Origin: Lepus europaeus
Lineage: Eukaryota > Chordata > Mammalia > Lagomorpha > Leporidae
Assembly: GCF_033115175.1 (NCBI RefSeq)
Contig: NC_084834.1
Span: 7,971,294-8,035,293 of the forward strand
Reading direction: 5' to 3'
DNA: 64,000 bases
The notes beneath the pieces are model-generated. The model saw only the letters and a list, made by a program, of their open reading frames with translations, was not told the origin of the DNA and did not search any database. Positions 44,420 through 54,345 of the stretch are shown here, piece after piece. The stretch's first letter is position 1; every line of letters begins with the position of its first letter. The translations under genes were made by a program, and so were the position numbers.

Positions 44420-44764
44420 GCCGGCGCCGCGGCTCACTAGGCTAATCCTCCGCCTTGCGGCGCCGGCACACCGGGTTCTAGTCCCGGTCGGGGCACCGAT
44501 CCTGTCCCGGTTGCCCCTCTTCCAGGCCAGCTCTCTGCTGTGGCCAGGGAGTGCAGTGGAGGATGGCCCAAGTGCTTGGGCCCTGCACCCCATGGGAGAC
44601 CAGGAGAAGCACCTGGCTCCTGCCATCGGATCAGCGCGGTGCGCCGGCCGCAGCGCGCTACCGCGGCAGCCATTGGAGGGTGAACCAACGGCAAAAAGGA
44701 AGACCTTTCTCTCTGTCTCTCTCTCTCACTGTCCACTCTGCCTGTCAAAAAAAAAAAAAAAAAA
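44420..44764 (+). mobile_element. C-SINE, young duplicated-B-box, 10-bp duplication
   Basis: AACTATACTA at 44410-44419 and 44765-44774. Poly(A) tail of about 20. Head GCCGGCGCCGCGGCTCAC with low divergence. Confidence 0.96.
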
Positions 44765-44879
44765 AACTATACTAGAGAAATAACTCATTGTGTTCATCCT
44801 ATGCATGGTGGATCAGTAGTGCCACCAGAATAGAGAAAAGTTAGTTCATGTTAGAACACATGATGGTATCTGCCTGGTT

Positions 44880-45135
44880 TTCCATCGGCTGGTTCACTCC
44901 TCAAATGGCCCCCAAAGGCTGGAGCTGGGCTGATGGGAAGCCAGGAGCCAGCAGCTTCTGATGGGACTCTCCCACAGGTGCAGGGGCCCAAGCACTTGGG
45001 CCATCTTCTACTGCTTTCCCAGGCCATAGCAGAGAGCTGGATCAGAAGAGGAGCTGCCAGCACACAAACCAGTGCCTGTGTGGGATGCTGGTGCCGCAGG
45101 TGGAGGCTTAGCCTACTACACCACAGCACAGGCCC
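44880..45135 (-). mobile_element. C-SINE, 3'-truncated
   Basis: Starts at 'ttttccatcggctggttcac', so GA run and tail are missing. Head GCACAGGCCCC at right. Confidence 0.87.
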
Positions 45136-45139
45136 CATA

Positions 45140-45720
45140 ATTCTACTTTCTAAATGTTGGGTGCCTCAGGGTTCACATCTTGGTCCTCTTCTCTCTAGCT
45201 ACAGTATCTAGGGAATGTCCATGAGTTCCATGATTTTATGTATCAGGTATATACTGATAACCTCTTACTTCATGTACTTCCCAGCTAGAGATGTAACTGT
45301 CTATACCTAACTTCACATGGATGTTTGGCATCTCAAACTCACCAAATCTAAGAGTTCACAAACATTACCCACTCCCATTTTTTTCCTTCCGAATCTTTCC
45401 AATCTCAGTAAGTGGCAGCTCCATTCTCCCCAGAGCCCAGCCAAAACCTGTAGGGTCATCCTTGACTCCACGCTTTCTCTTAAACTCCAAGCTCATCTGT
45501 CATTAACCCCTCCCTGTATGCAGTGTTCTCTACACACTGAGAAGCTGATCACTGCTCCCAATCCCCGGGACTCCAGTCCGGCCATCCTTGGTTTTCATCC
45601 AGTGAGGCTAATCTCTCGGACTGCTTGTTACTTTCTGTTTATTGTCCATACACCAACAAAGTTAACTATTACTTTAAAAAACATTCATACAAAATACATA
45701 CATTATGACCAACCCTAAGC
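45140..45720 (+). mobile_element. L2 retrotransposon fragment
   Basis: The + strand translates at about 45155-45200 to VPQGSHLGPLL, a reverse-transcriptase motif of CR1/L2-type elements. 'atggatgtttggcatctcaa' and 'agtaagtggcagctccattc' follow in L2 order. Stops are present. Confidence 0.8.
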
Positions 45721-45826
45721 ACCCATCATCACATAGCCTCAATAATTAACGTTCTGCCAATCACGTTTTATATATTTGTTTCTCTCTTTTTATTGGTGCA
45801 GAATTTTAAGACATCCCAAGTCATCT

Positions 45827-46132
45827 TTTAAAAAAATTATTTATTTGAAAGGCAGAGGTACACAGAAAAAAGGGAAAACACACAGAGATCTTCCTTCTGC
45901 TAATTCACTCCCCAAATGGCCACAACTGCTGGGGCTGGGCCAGATCAAAGCCAGGAGCCAGGAGCTTCTCCTGGGATCTCCCACTTTGGGTCACCCTCTG
46001 CTTTCCCAGCCAGATTATCGAGGAGCTGGATTGGAAGTGGAGCAGCTGGGACTCTAACCGATACCCATGTCCATATGGGCTGCCCCTGTTACAGCAGGCT
46101 GAGGCTTAACCCACTCCACCACGGCTCTGACC
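45827..46132 (-). mobile_element. C-SINE
   Basis: AAGTCATC stands on both sides (about 45819 and 46135) as a short duplication. It interrupts the L2 relic, which resumes to the right. Confidence 0.91.
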
Positions 46133-46139
46133 CCGAAGT

Positions 46140-46316
46140 CATCCTTTTCACGACCTCGGCTAGCTGCTCCCAACTTTCCAATGCTTCTCATCTCACAAGA
46201 GGCCAAATCCCTGATTGTGGCCTAGTATGCCTCTATGGGTTTGAGGACCCTGGCCCTCCTCAAGCTCTCCTTCCAGCTGCTTCTGCCCTCAAGCCAGCTT
46301 GGGCCACAACAGAGGG
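46140..46316 (+). mobile_element. L2 fragment, continuation
   Basis: 'caatgcttctcatctcacaa' with 'gaggccaaatccctgattg' follows the L2 3' region order. Confidence 0.55.
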
Positions 46317-46490
46317 TCTCAAACGGGAGGGCCACCTAGTGCACACATCAGCAGGGCCCCACCTCCAGAGTTCCTATTGAGTCTGAGCAGGGCCGGAGAT
46401 TTCGCGTCCCCACCCAGTCCGCAGGTGCTGCCATGCCAGCGGGCACACCGGGACCACCAAGCTTCCTAACAGTTGCCCAACACGGTAGCC
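46317..46490. mobile_element. MER1-type hAT relic
   Basis: 'gggccccacctccagagttc' followed by 'gattgagtctgagcaggg'-like sequence and a 'gcaggtgctgccatgc' segment has the order of a CAGTG-ended hAT MITE. Ends are eroded. Confidence 0.55.
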
Positions 46491-46596
46491 CTGCCCTCTG
46501 CCCTAGGCTTTCTCGGCTTTACTCAAGGTTCGCGTTGTTCTGTCTCTGTCGAGCTTTGGAGAGGCCTCCCTTGACCGCTCCCTAAAACAGCACTAC

Positions 46597-46870
46597 GCTG
46601 CCCCGAGGCTCAACAGGCTAATCCTCCACCTTGCGGCGCCGGCACACCGGTTTCCAGTCCTGGTCGGTGCGCCGGATTCTATCCCGGTTGCCCCTCTTCC
46701 AGGCCAGCTCTCTGCTATGGCCCGGGAAGGCAGTGGAGGATGACCCAAGTGCTTGGGCCCTGCACCTGCATGGGAGACCAGGAGAAGCACCTGGCTCCTG
46801 GCTTCGGATCGGCACAGTGCCGGCTACAGCAGCCACTGGGGGGGGGGGGGGGTGAACCAATGGAAAAAGG

Positions 46871-46923
<53 letters not shown>

Positions 46924-46945
46924 CTCTGTCCAAAAAAAAAAAAAA
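46597..46945 (+). mobile_element. C-SINE, duplicated-B-box subfamily, next to the CpG island
   Basis: Full length with two B-box-like copies, a G15 tract inside the body and a long (CT)n run (about 46880-46921). It ends within 100 bp of the KLHL2 CpG island. Confidence 0.93.
46838..46852. repeat. G15 homopolymer
   Basis: Fifteen consecutive G in a SINE; the usual SINE has four to six here. Confidence 0.97.
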
Positions 46946-47019
46946 GAGGAAAAAAAAAAAAAACAACACCACCACCACCACACAGCACCGCTCCTCGCTC
47001 TTATTGTTTCTAGGTCCTC
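46920..47019. repeat. A-rich and CCA-repeat segment at the SINE tail
   Basis: Two A13-14 tracts are followed by a run of CAC/CCA units (46965-46985). Confidence 0.85.
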
Positions 47020-47325
47020 CTGCCCCGTCTACGTGGACAGCGCCACAAGCCCACACCTGGCTCTGCTCTTTTCTGTCTCCCCGCGCCCAGGTCTTGCCTA
47101 CCAAGGCGCCCACTTCGCCCGTGCACGGAGCGGCTCCCCAGCGGAGGAGAGACCCCAGCCGCGGGCGAGCGCCCCCGGACAGGCCACTTCGTGTCCGCGT
47201 GCCTCAGTGTCACCGCGCGCACGGGGACAGGCCGGGGGCGCCCGCCGCTGTCCCCCCACCACAAGAAAGAGAGCAGGGCGAGCGCTCCCGCCGCGCTCGC
47301 TCCTCGGACGCCGCCGCCGGAGGAA

Positions 47326-47332
47326 GGGGCGG
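47326..47332 (+). promoter_or_regulatory. GC box (Sp-type)
   Basis: GGGGCGG, about 320 bp before the KLHL2 start codon. A match of this length is expected by chance several times in such DNA. Confidence 0.5.
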
Positions 47333-47410
47333 CGCCGAGGGAGGGTCCGCGGCCGCCGCGGGAGGCCGCCCCGCCGGCCCGTCACAGCGTCGGCGCCGGC
47401 CGGGCCGAAC

Positions 47411-47419
47411 CCGGAAGTG
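47411..47419 (+). promoter_or_regulatory. ETS/GABP-type site
   Basis: CCGGAAGTG matches the ETS consensus exactly. Such sites are typically close to transcription starts of CpG-island promoters, so initiation near 47.4 kb is plausible. Confidence 0.6.
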
Positions 47420-47488
47420 GCCGAGCCCGCGCGTCCGCCCGCCCGCGCCGCAGCCGGGCGAGCGCGGGAGCCGCGCAGCACACGGGCC

Positions 47489-47533
47489 ATGGCCGCGGGG
47501 GCCGCCGCCGCAGGTGGTGGCGGCGCGCGGTGA
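47489..47533 (+). other. KLHL2: Upstream ATG: uORF or alternative KLHL2 first coding exon
   Basis: An ATG in good context (GGCCATGG) opens a 14-codon frame of Ala, Gly and a final Arg, ending at TGA 47531-47533, 119 nt before the main ATG. The stop overlaps a donor-like GTGAGG (GT at 47530-47531). If used, exon sequence ends at 47529, 41 nt after the A of this ATG. That is phase 2, the same phase as the main first exon, so splicing to 60757 would stay in frame with KLHL2. Whether it acts as a uORF, an alternative start or neither is unresolved. Confidence 0.5.
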
Positions 47534-47652
47534 GGCGAGCGCGGCGGATGGGACGCGGCCCGGCGGCGGGCGGGCAGTGCCGGCGTCCGCGGCTGGAATG
47601 GTGCTGGCGGCGGCGGGCGGTGCCTGCGTTCTGAAGCCCGCGAGGAGCCACC

Positions 47653-47678
47653 ATGGAGACGCCGCCGCTGCCTGCCGC
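47653..47678 (+). CDS. KLHL2: KLHL2 (Kelch-like protein 2), first coding exon segment
   Basis: The start codon sits in an ideal Kozak context (GCCACCATGG). The 26 nt encode METPPLPA and the first two bases of codon 9, and are followed by a consensus donor GTGAGT at 47679. Joined to 60757 the frame reads METPPLPAACTKQGH, which agrees with the KLHL2 N-terminus I know from other mammals, with Ala in place of Pro at residue 8. KLHL2 is a substrate adaptor of CUL3-RING ubiquitin ligases that binds actin and WNK kinases through its kelch propeller (family knowledge). This segment lies in the flexible N-terminal tail before the BTB domain. The related KLHL3 has a different N-terminus, so the paralogue assignment is secure. 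Confidence 0.96.
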
Positions 47679-48030
47679 GTGAGTGAGCGGGCGGGCCGCG
47701 CCGCTGCGGCTCGGCGGGCCGCGGCGCCGGGAGGTGCGGGGCGCGACGGGGCGCGGAGCCGCCGCCTGGAGGTGGGCGCGGGCCGGCCGGGGCGATGCCC
47801 GGGGAGGCGGCTGTGGGGGCGGCTGCCCGGCCGGCCGGCCGGAGGCTCGGGCTGGGGCCGCCGTCCGCGCTGCCCACGGCGCCCACGCTGCCCACGGCGC
47901 CCGGGGATGGCTGTGGGGCGCGCGGTCCCTGGGCAGGAGGAAGCCGGGAAGTGCCCGGTGCCCGGCGGCGCGGGGGATCGGTGCTTCCCCCCGGATCTCC
48001 CGGGAGCTTGTCCGTCACTCGCTGAAGCAG

Positions 48031-49260
48031 CCGCGGCCGTGTGGGGCATGTGACCCCGTACCTGGCACTGCGGACGGTTTTATCCAGAAATCAGAGCAAT
48101 TTCTGTTTCCTGGGCACCTTGGGCCGAGGAGGATCGGAGCGACCTGCCAGGCACAGGTGTCTGTTCCCTCGGTTAGGATCAGCTGCAGACAGCGTTACTT
48201 TCTAGAAATAATAGCAGCTGAAGAATTATGTGGAAGGTGTTGTTGCGTTATTCAGCACAAGGGTTTTTTAAATTAATTTTTTCTTTTTAACATCTTGGTA
48301 GAAGTGTGGACGTCCAACCCCAGGAGTTTTTGAACAATTCCATTTTGATGTGCTATCCTGAGTTTAACCTTTGTGAAGGAACAAGAGCCCTTTGAATCTG
48401 ACTTTTCAAACCGCCGGCAATCTCATTCTAAGGAACCGTGTCCCTTTCTGTGAGAGCTGTTTCATGGAGCCTTACCGGGGTTTTTTTCAGTTGGATTTGG
48501 CCAGTCTCACTCCATGCCAGTTGTATACCGCACCAGCCTCTTGTGGGTATTTGGCAGAGTTCCAGCCAAAATATGGAAAATTCGATTTGGGCTGAAAAGA
48601 TTTTTTGATGTCGTTTCTCTTAGGAGAACTAACGGGATTCGGAACTGCATTTTCCGAAAGTGCATTACAGAATTTCTAGCTCGAGTGGAACAGGTCATGG
48701 GGATCTGGAGAGGCGACGCTTAGACTCTGGAACCGACCCTCCTCTGCTGATGGAAGCAGCCGAGGCTCAGCCTCTCCTTGACTGCGGTGCCTTTGAGGGC
48801 CCTGTGGTCTGGGCTTCCCCTTCAGCCGGTCGCAAGGCTGAAGGGAACGTGATGGTGGCTTGTTAGCATCAGCGGCGTGCACACGCTCAGAAGCGCTTAT
48901 GGCTTCTGTATTTCCAGACAACGCATGGCATGGCATAGATAACATGTGGGTACCTCATCTGTAGTCCCCGGCCCCCTTTGTGGCTGTTGTCTGCAGTCCC
49001 TTTTTACTTCTGTAGTGCGAGGAACTACAGGGAGGAACAGGGGAAGCTTCGAATGCAGGTGAGAAGAAGGGTGTGGAATAGCAGGCTCTGGAGCGAGGGA
49101 GGAAAGGCATAGCGAGGGGTTTAACCTGAAGTAATAAAGAAATGCGGTAGATGTGTGTATGCAAATGCTGATAAAACTGAAACTAGGACAGATCAGCTCA
49201 TCCTGATTTTGATGTCCAGCCCAGTTCTTCGGTGCTGGAACAATGAGAGGCTGAGATACC
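48031..49260. other. Intron 1 sequence downstream of the island, no recognised repeat
   Basis: Repeat-free and moderately GC-rich. Such first-intron sequence often holds regulatory elements, but I can name none. Frames of 60-145 codons here are unsupported. Confidence 0.5.
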
Positions 49261-49300
49261 GTGACAAACCCGGGGTGCCCGTGACAAACCCGGGGTGCCC
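49261..49300. repeat. Perfect 20-bp tandem duplication
   Basis: GTGACAAACCCGGGGTGCCC occurs twice in a row with no difference. Confidence 0.97.
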
Positions 49301-49477
49301 GCATGGGTGAAAGAATTGCTAAGGCTCCCTTCACTTAGGAGTGGCTGAAGTTGTGGAGATTTGTTTTTTAATTCTGCACATCCATTTAGTGATAGACGTA
49401 AATAGGTTTTATTTGATTTTAGCCTTAATTCCGGAATTTGTTGTAGTGTTATTTACCTTCCCATAGATCAGAAGTGT

Positions 49478-49492
49478 CCCCCCCCCCCCCCC
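49478..49492. repeat. C15 homopolymer
   Basis: Fifteen C followed by TTTT. Confidence 0.97.
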
Positions 49493-49894
49493 TTTTCACC
49501 TGTTGGCGTGTTTGCCTCCACGCCCTTGAACTTCCTGCCTGCCTGGATTGAGGGTGCTGGCTTTGACAAATACAGGCAGCATCTTTTCATTGTTGTGATT
49601 GGAACAAGACTGAAGCCAGTGGAAGTTATTGGGAAAAACTCGGGTTTTTCACAAGGTTAGGTTTCTAGTCTGACTTTAATGCAAAACAAGATGTTTGACC
49701 TGAACTTCAGAGTGTCTTGGGTGGTGTGGTTGAAAGCAAGGACTGATTGTCTGTGTGTGAATGTCTGTTGATGAATTCATTCAGTCGGCAGCTACTTGAA
49801 TGGCTGTCTCTGCCTGGCACTGGGATGGAGCACTTGAATAACTAGTCGAGTTTACATTGTTCTCACACCTGAGAGATCTTCCATCCACTGGTTT

Positions 49895-50212
49895 AATTTG
49901 ATTTGAAGAGGGCTGGGGAGAGTCATGGAGACATAGAAATATGGAGAGAGATCTTCCATCTGTTGGTTTATTCCCCCAAATGCTCACAGAAGCTGGGGCT
50001 GGGCCACACTGAAGCCAGGAGTACAGAATTCAGTCTGAGTCTCCCACGGGAGTGGCAGGGACTCAGTACTTGAACCATCATCTGCTACCGCCCAGGGTAT
50101 GCATTAACAGGAAGCTGGATCAGAAGGAGAGGTAGCCAGGGCTTGAGCCAGGCACTCAAACATGGGATGCAGGCATCCCAGGCAGCAGCTTAACCATGCA
50201 CAACATGCTCCC
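49895..50212 (-). mobile_element. C-SINE, older subfamily
   Basis: Starts at TTTGATTTGAAGAGGG and ends in a diverged head ('gcacaacatgctccctcccc'). 'gagatcttccatc' occurs both before and within it, a small internal duplication. Confidence 0.82.
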
Positions 50213-52599
50213 TCCCCTCCCCATCCTTTTTGGTCTCATATTGATTCTTGTTGGACTTTATATTTCTTCTGCTTGCTTTTTGCATCCTGAAGTATATGTG
50301 GCATTTAGATTCTGCTGCATTTTGAGGTCTGGGTGATGTTGAGACACTGTGACATTTGCTTCTGACCAAACCCAGAAGCTGTGCAACTAAAAATTAGGTG
50401 TAGATTAGAAAGAAACTTCAGGTGGTAAATGGAGCTATCTACACTGATGAGCCCTGACCTCAGGACTGTTTTACATATTGTAACTTTTATAGTCGTTGTA
50501 TAAGGATTTTCCTATTCATTAAGTTGGAGGAAGGCTTGAAGGCCTGAGCTCCCCTCCCTGAGCAGTTTTCTTGGCCCTAATTTTCTTACTGGCTCCTCTC
50601 TCACAAGTTGGCATACTCCCACAGGCCTCGCTTGTTTGCTTGGCCTTCACAAAACTAGGCCTCAGTTACAACCATGATTTTTCACCTGATGCTTCCACAT
50701 GATTGGAGACTCTTGTTACCAGCTGTGTTCACTCACAGGCAGACAACTTGTTGACCGTATTCTAAGGGATTTACGTAGCAGATTGGTTGGCTTAGAGCAG
50801 CAGTTCTCAGATTTTTGGACTTCACTGACCTGTAAAATGAAAAAGAAGTTCAACATAGAATTGCTGAGTTTTTTTGATTGTGTCAAAAGAATTATTGACA
50901 AGATAATAATTATCATCCATCACAATCTTTTTATGAAAGAACGGATATTTAATACTCCTCCTCAAAAATAAGGAGACGTCATCTGGCTGAAGGAGAGTCC
51001 TTGAGTTGAATAAAGACAGTTTTTGGAAACTGTTTACATTGTCTTCATTTTGTCACAGACCAGTAGAAAATTCACTGAAGGCCAACATTTGCAAACCACT
51101 GGACCCGTTGATATTCTCCGTTCTTCTAAGGAGTGGATTACTTTGGATTTAGAACTTTGTGGCAGGTTATGCCAGGATTCCTTTGCTTGTCTTTTATAAA
51201 GTGCATTGGGGTGTATTCTTGCTTTTTTTAAATTAGTCCTCCATGTGAATTGGACATCTCTTACATCATAGGCGTGGTAGACAACATGTTTAAAACGTTT
51301 AGGAGCAGTAACAGCCCACAGCATAATGGTGAGAGGAGACACATGGACCCATGTGTGTTGAAGGAAGTGTTTTCAATTCTGGGATGCACTTGGGAACTTG
51401 AGACGTGGAGTCTGGAAACAAGAAATGTGTATGTGGTGGTCCGAAACATTTCTGATGCTGGAAGATCACAGACCTCCCTCCCACACAAAAGCCCCAAACC
51501 TCTTGTTTCTGATTCAAGCCTCATAGTAGGCATTCAGTAAATAGTAGTAATGCTTTTGTGAAGGTGCTCACACTCACTTGTGACTCGCGTATTTGCACTA
51601 GGAGTGTTTGTGAAAAGCCTTGAACTTCCTAGGATCAGCCAGAAGGTTATGCCTTTCAGTTGCTTTTCTGTCATTCTTCTTCCAGATTCCAGAAATGTTT
51701 ACCACTGGTGATGAGGCAGTTTGGGTTTTTCTTTTAAATCCGTGTTTATCAAATGCTGACTATGACCAGGTTGTAGAGGTATCTCAGAAAACAGAACAAA
51801 GTCTTTTCTTCATGATTGAAACTAATAGCTAATATTTATATATGTATATATGTAAAATAGCTAAGTATATAATAATATATTGTATTCATAGTAGTAAATA
51901 TTCTAAGGAAAACTAAAGCAGGATAGGGAGTAGAGAATAGCAAAGTGCAGAGTGAGAGTTCGGATAGGGTCCTGATGAGGGAGTATTTAGGTGTTTGAGC
52001 AGAGTCTAGAAAGGGAGAACGGCTTACAAGGTAAAAGGAACAGCAAGTGCAGACATTCTTCCCTTCTTTGCACAGTGAGATAATTGCTGTAATGAGTGGA
52101 ACAGGATACTTCCTGTGTGTTATACACTCTGCTTTCTTACATTTTAGGCAACTGGCATTTGCTAAACTACTCCTTTGACATGTTTCTTTCACTGATCTGC
52201 CTTGAAAAGCAAACGCTTGCTTCCCATGACACCACTTTTGTTTTCCTCTTCTAGTTTCTACGTTGCTAAATGTGATTTACATTATTGTATTAATCTGGTC
52301 AAAAATCTTATAATGCAAGTCTCTTGGGTTTGTAGGGTTTTTTCCTTTCCTTTTTTTTTTTTTTTTTTCAGCTGAGGAAATAAAGGATAAGTTATTTTCC
52401 AAAGTTTATTCATGATTGGGAAAACCAGGGACTCTTATCTCTGGATCATTTTTTTTTTATCTTTGATGACTTCTTTTCTAGTACTGTTTATGAGTAGCAG
52501 AAGTAGGCTGTGCTAAGTCTTTTCAATGATTAATCCCCAACTCATGGCTCCATTTGTATCTTAAGTTGGGACCTAGATCTGTGCGTTGGTCTTGAATTC
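50213..52599. other. Intron 1 sequence, mostly unique
   Basis: It contains a possible hAT relic (50801-51101), a possible L2 3' end at about 51520-51545 ('catagtaggcattcagtaaa'), AT-rich sequence at 51830-51900 and a T18 tract at about 52352. Confidence 0.5.
50801..51101. mobile_element. Possible hAT-type relic
   Basis: Left end CAGTTCTCAGATTTTTGG and right end 'catttgcaaaccactg' are weak inverted repeats of the CAGTG kind. No duplication is visible. Confidence 0.4.
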
Positions 52600-53340
52600 T
52601 GAGCTTTGAGTGAGCTCTGCTTTTAGTTCATAGCTCAAACGTGGCATGTCTAAAACTGAATTCAAATCTTTGTTCTCAGACTGACTTCACTGTATATTAG
52701 CTCTACTTACTCAGTGGGATAACTATTCTTTTCTTTGATTTGTCTGTCTTCGTCTTCCACGTCTCACTGGTCCCCATGGACTGTAGAGTCTTGATTTCAA
52801 GTATCCATTGTCACTGTCCCCATTGTGGTGAATGAATTTCATCACTCGATCCTGATTTTTTTCCAATGGTCTCCTATTGAACTCTGTGTATTCCCTCCTC
52901 ACCTTTCAGTCACCTATTCTTTTACTCTCTAGCATCTAAGAGTCACATGATGTGACTTGTCAAAACCAGATCCTCCGGCAGTCACAACCCGTCGACATTT
53001 TGACCTTCTAGATCCGAGGTCGTCATGTGATTCCGTCTCCAGCCTTATCGCAGGCCTGCCGGGATTGTCTGTCCTTTTCCTATGCTTCCATCCTCCTGTC
53101 CCTGGTTAAAACAGCGTGGACTTCCTGCGGGGCCGGTTGGAGCCCCATCTCCTTCACAAAGTCTTTAATTTTTATTCCAGTTCATTCTAGCATGTTGTTG
53201 CATTCCTATAGTGTCTTCTAATCAGGAGCCAGTAATCTTGCACCTGTGTGCTGGCTGGGACATGATGGCCTCCCAGTTAGACAGTAACTGGAGAAGGGTC
53301 CTTTTTCTCCCTCACTGATACCCCTCACCCTGCCTAGAAC
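52600..53340 (+). mobile_element. L2 relic
   Basis: 'ggcatgtctaaaactgaatt' near the left and 'accctgcctagaacaaggca' near the right follow L2 order in + orientation. Strongly diverged between. Confidence 0.6.
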
Positions 53341-53639
53341 AAGGCATGCGGTGGTCATCTAGGTAGAAAATACCTATCACAGCTGTTGTCATGTTGAGTA
53401 TTTCTAATAGTTTGGAGTTGAATGTTACAATTAAAAATGAGGGAGGCCCACAGTATTGGTGAGAATATATCTGCATATTCAGTTTCCTGACCTCAACATT
53501 TTTTCTTTGTAAACTCTAACTTCATATAATAGTGTTGAATGCTTATAATAGTTCTCTGACATTAGTAGGTAAAGTGAATACCTTTGACATTTGTGTTGCG
53601 TTTCATACTCAGACTTATTTGTAGACTGACTTTTGTAAT

Positions 53640-53760
53640 TAACTGTCTGAAGCCCAGACAGAACGTGATTGATCCAAGGTCACTGTGTTAGTATTTGGCA
53701 CAGGCAAGACTACAGTTCCCGTCTTCCTGATCCTGGTTCTCTTGTAGTCCTTTTTTGTTC
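53640..53760 (-). mobile_element. MIR relic, antisense
   Basis: 'attgatccaaggtcactgtg' and 'agtatttggcacaggcaaga' match the reverse MIR core. Confidence 0.6.
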
Positions 53761-53812
53761 AGGTGCTGGAAAATGTGGTCCAGTGTACAGAACTGCTAAG
53801 TCATATTGCTGC

Positions 53813-53858
53813 CCCTCTTAGTGACCAGCAGTAGACCCTCTTAGTGACCAGCAGTAGT
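53813..53858. repeat. 23-bp tandem duplication
   Basis: CCCTCTTAGTGACCAGCAGT with three further bases is repeated directly; 22 of 23 positions agree. Confidence 0.95.
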
Positions 53859-54007
53859 AGGAAAAGTGGTAAAAGAAAGGTCAGGAACACGAGTGACAAA
53901 AGACATGGGGCTGTTTGAAATGGGTCAACCTTCTCTTTCCTGTTTGAGCACCTCACAGATACCCAGCTCTGACAGTGCTTTGTTAATTGTTCATGAAATA
54001 CTCTCTA

Positions 54008-54345
54008 GGGGCCGGCACTGTGGCGTAGCAGGCTCAGCCTCTGCCTGCGGCACTGGTATCCCATATGGGTGCCGGTTCAGTTCCCAGTTACCCCTTTTCT
54101 AATCCAGCTCTCCACTTATGACCTGGGAAAGCAGTAGAAGATGGCCCAAGTCCTTGGTCTCCTGCGACCCACGTGAGAGATCGGAAGCTCCTGGAGACCT
54201 TAAGAAGCTCCTGGCTCCTGGCTTCGGATTGGCCCATCCCTGGCCATAGGGGCCACTTGTGGAGTGAACCAGCAGATGGAAGACCTCTCTCTCTGTCTCT
54301 CCCTCTCTTTGTAACTCTACCTCTCAAATAAATAAAGAAAGAAAT
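54008..54345 (+). mobile_element. C-SINE in KLHL2 intron 1
   Basis: Flanks GAAATACTCTC and GAAAATACTCTC form the duplication. Head GGGGCCGGCACTGTGGCG. A 20-bp internal insertion near 54190 repeats 'agctcctgg'. Confidence 0.94.

Larger units (their letters stand above)
47020..48030 (+). promoter_or_regulatory. KLHL2: KLHL2 CpG-island promoter and 5' UTR region
   Basis: About 1 kb of very GC-rich, CpG-dense sequence surrounds the first coding exon, in sharp contrast to AT-rich flanks. No TATA box is placed upstream of the start codon, as is usual for CpG-island promoters. GC boxes and an ETS-type site lie 240-330 bp before the main ATG. The exact transcription start is not visible from sequence. 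Long frames on both strands here (437 and 306 codons) follow from lack of stop codons in GC-rich DNA. Confidence 0.93.

Noticed and set aside
44437-44748. Many frames with the same Arg/Pro/Gly-rich peptides (around 6 kb, 7 kb, 37 kb, 44 kb, 46 kb)
   Set aside because: They are translations of C-SINEs in various frames, not a gene family.
45140-45720. Reverse-transcriptase-like peptide
   Set aside because: Belongs to a broken L2 relic, not an active gene.
1-46600. Regularly recurring similar blocks that might suggest an array
   Set aside because: Spacing and orientation are irregular, and each block has its own duplication and tail. These are SINE insertions, not a CRISPR or satellite array.
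47098-48018. 306- and 279-codon minus-strand frames in the CpG island
   Set aside because: Low-complexity Pro/Arg/Ala translations, overlapping in several frames, with no family. A divergent antisense transcript is possible, but nothing in the sequence shows a gene.
46740-48053. 437-codon open frame on the + strand across the SINE and the CpG island
   Set aside because: It starts inside a C-SINE, runs through microsatellite and GC-rich DNA, and is in a different frame from the recognisable KLHL2 start. Lack of stops is a composition effect.
48392-48595. Possible extra KLHL2 exon in intron 1
   Set aside because: A 67-codon frame without a convincing acceptor and donor pair, and no match to the known KLHL2 sequence between residues 9 and 10.
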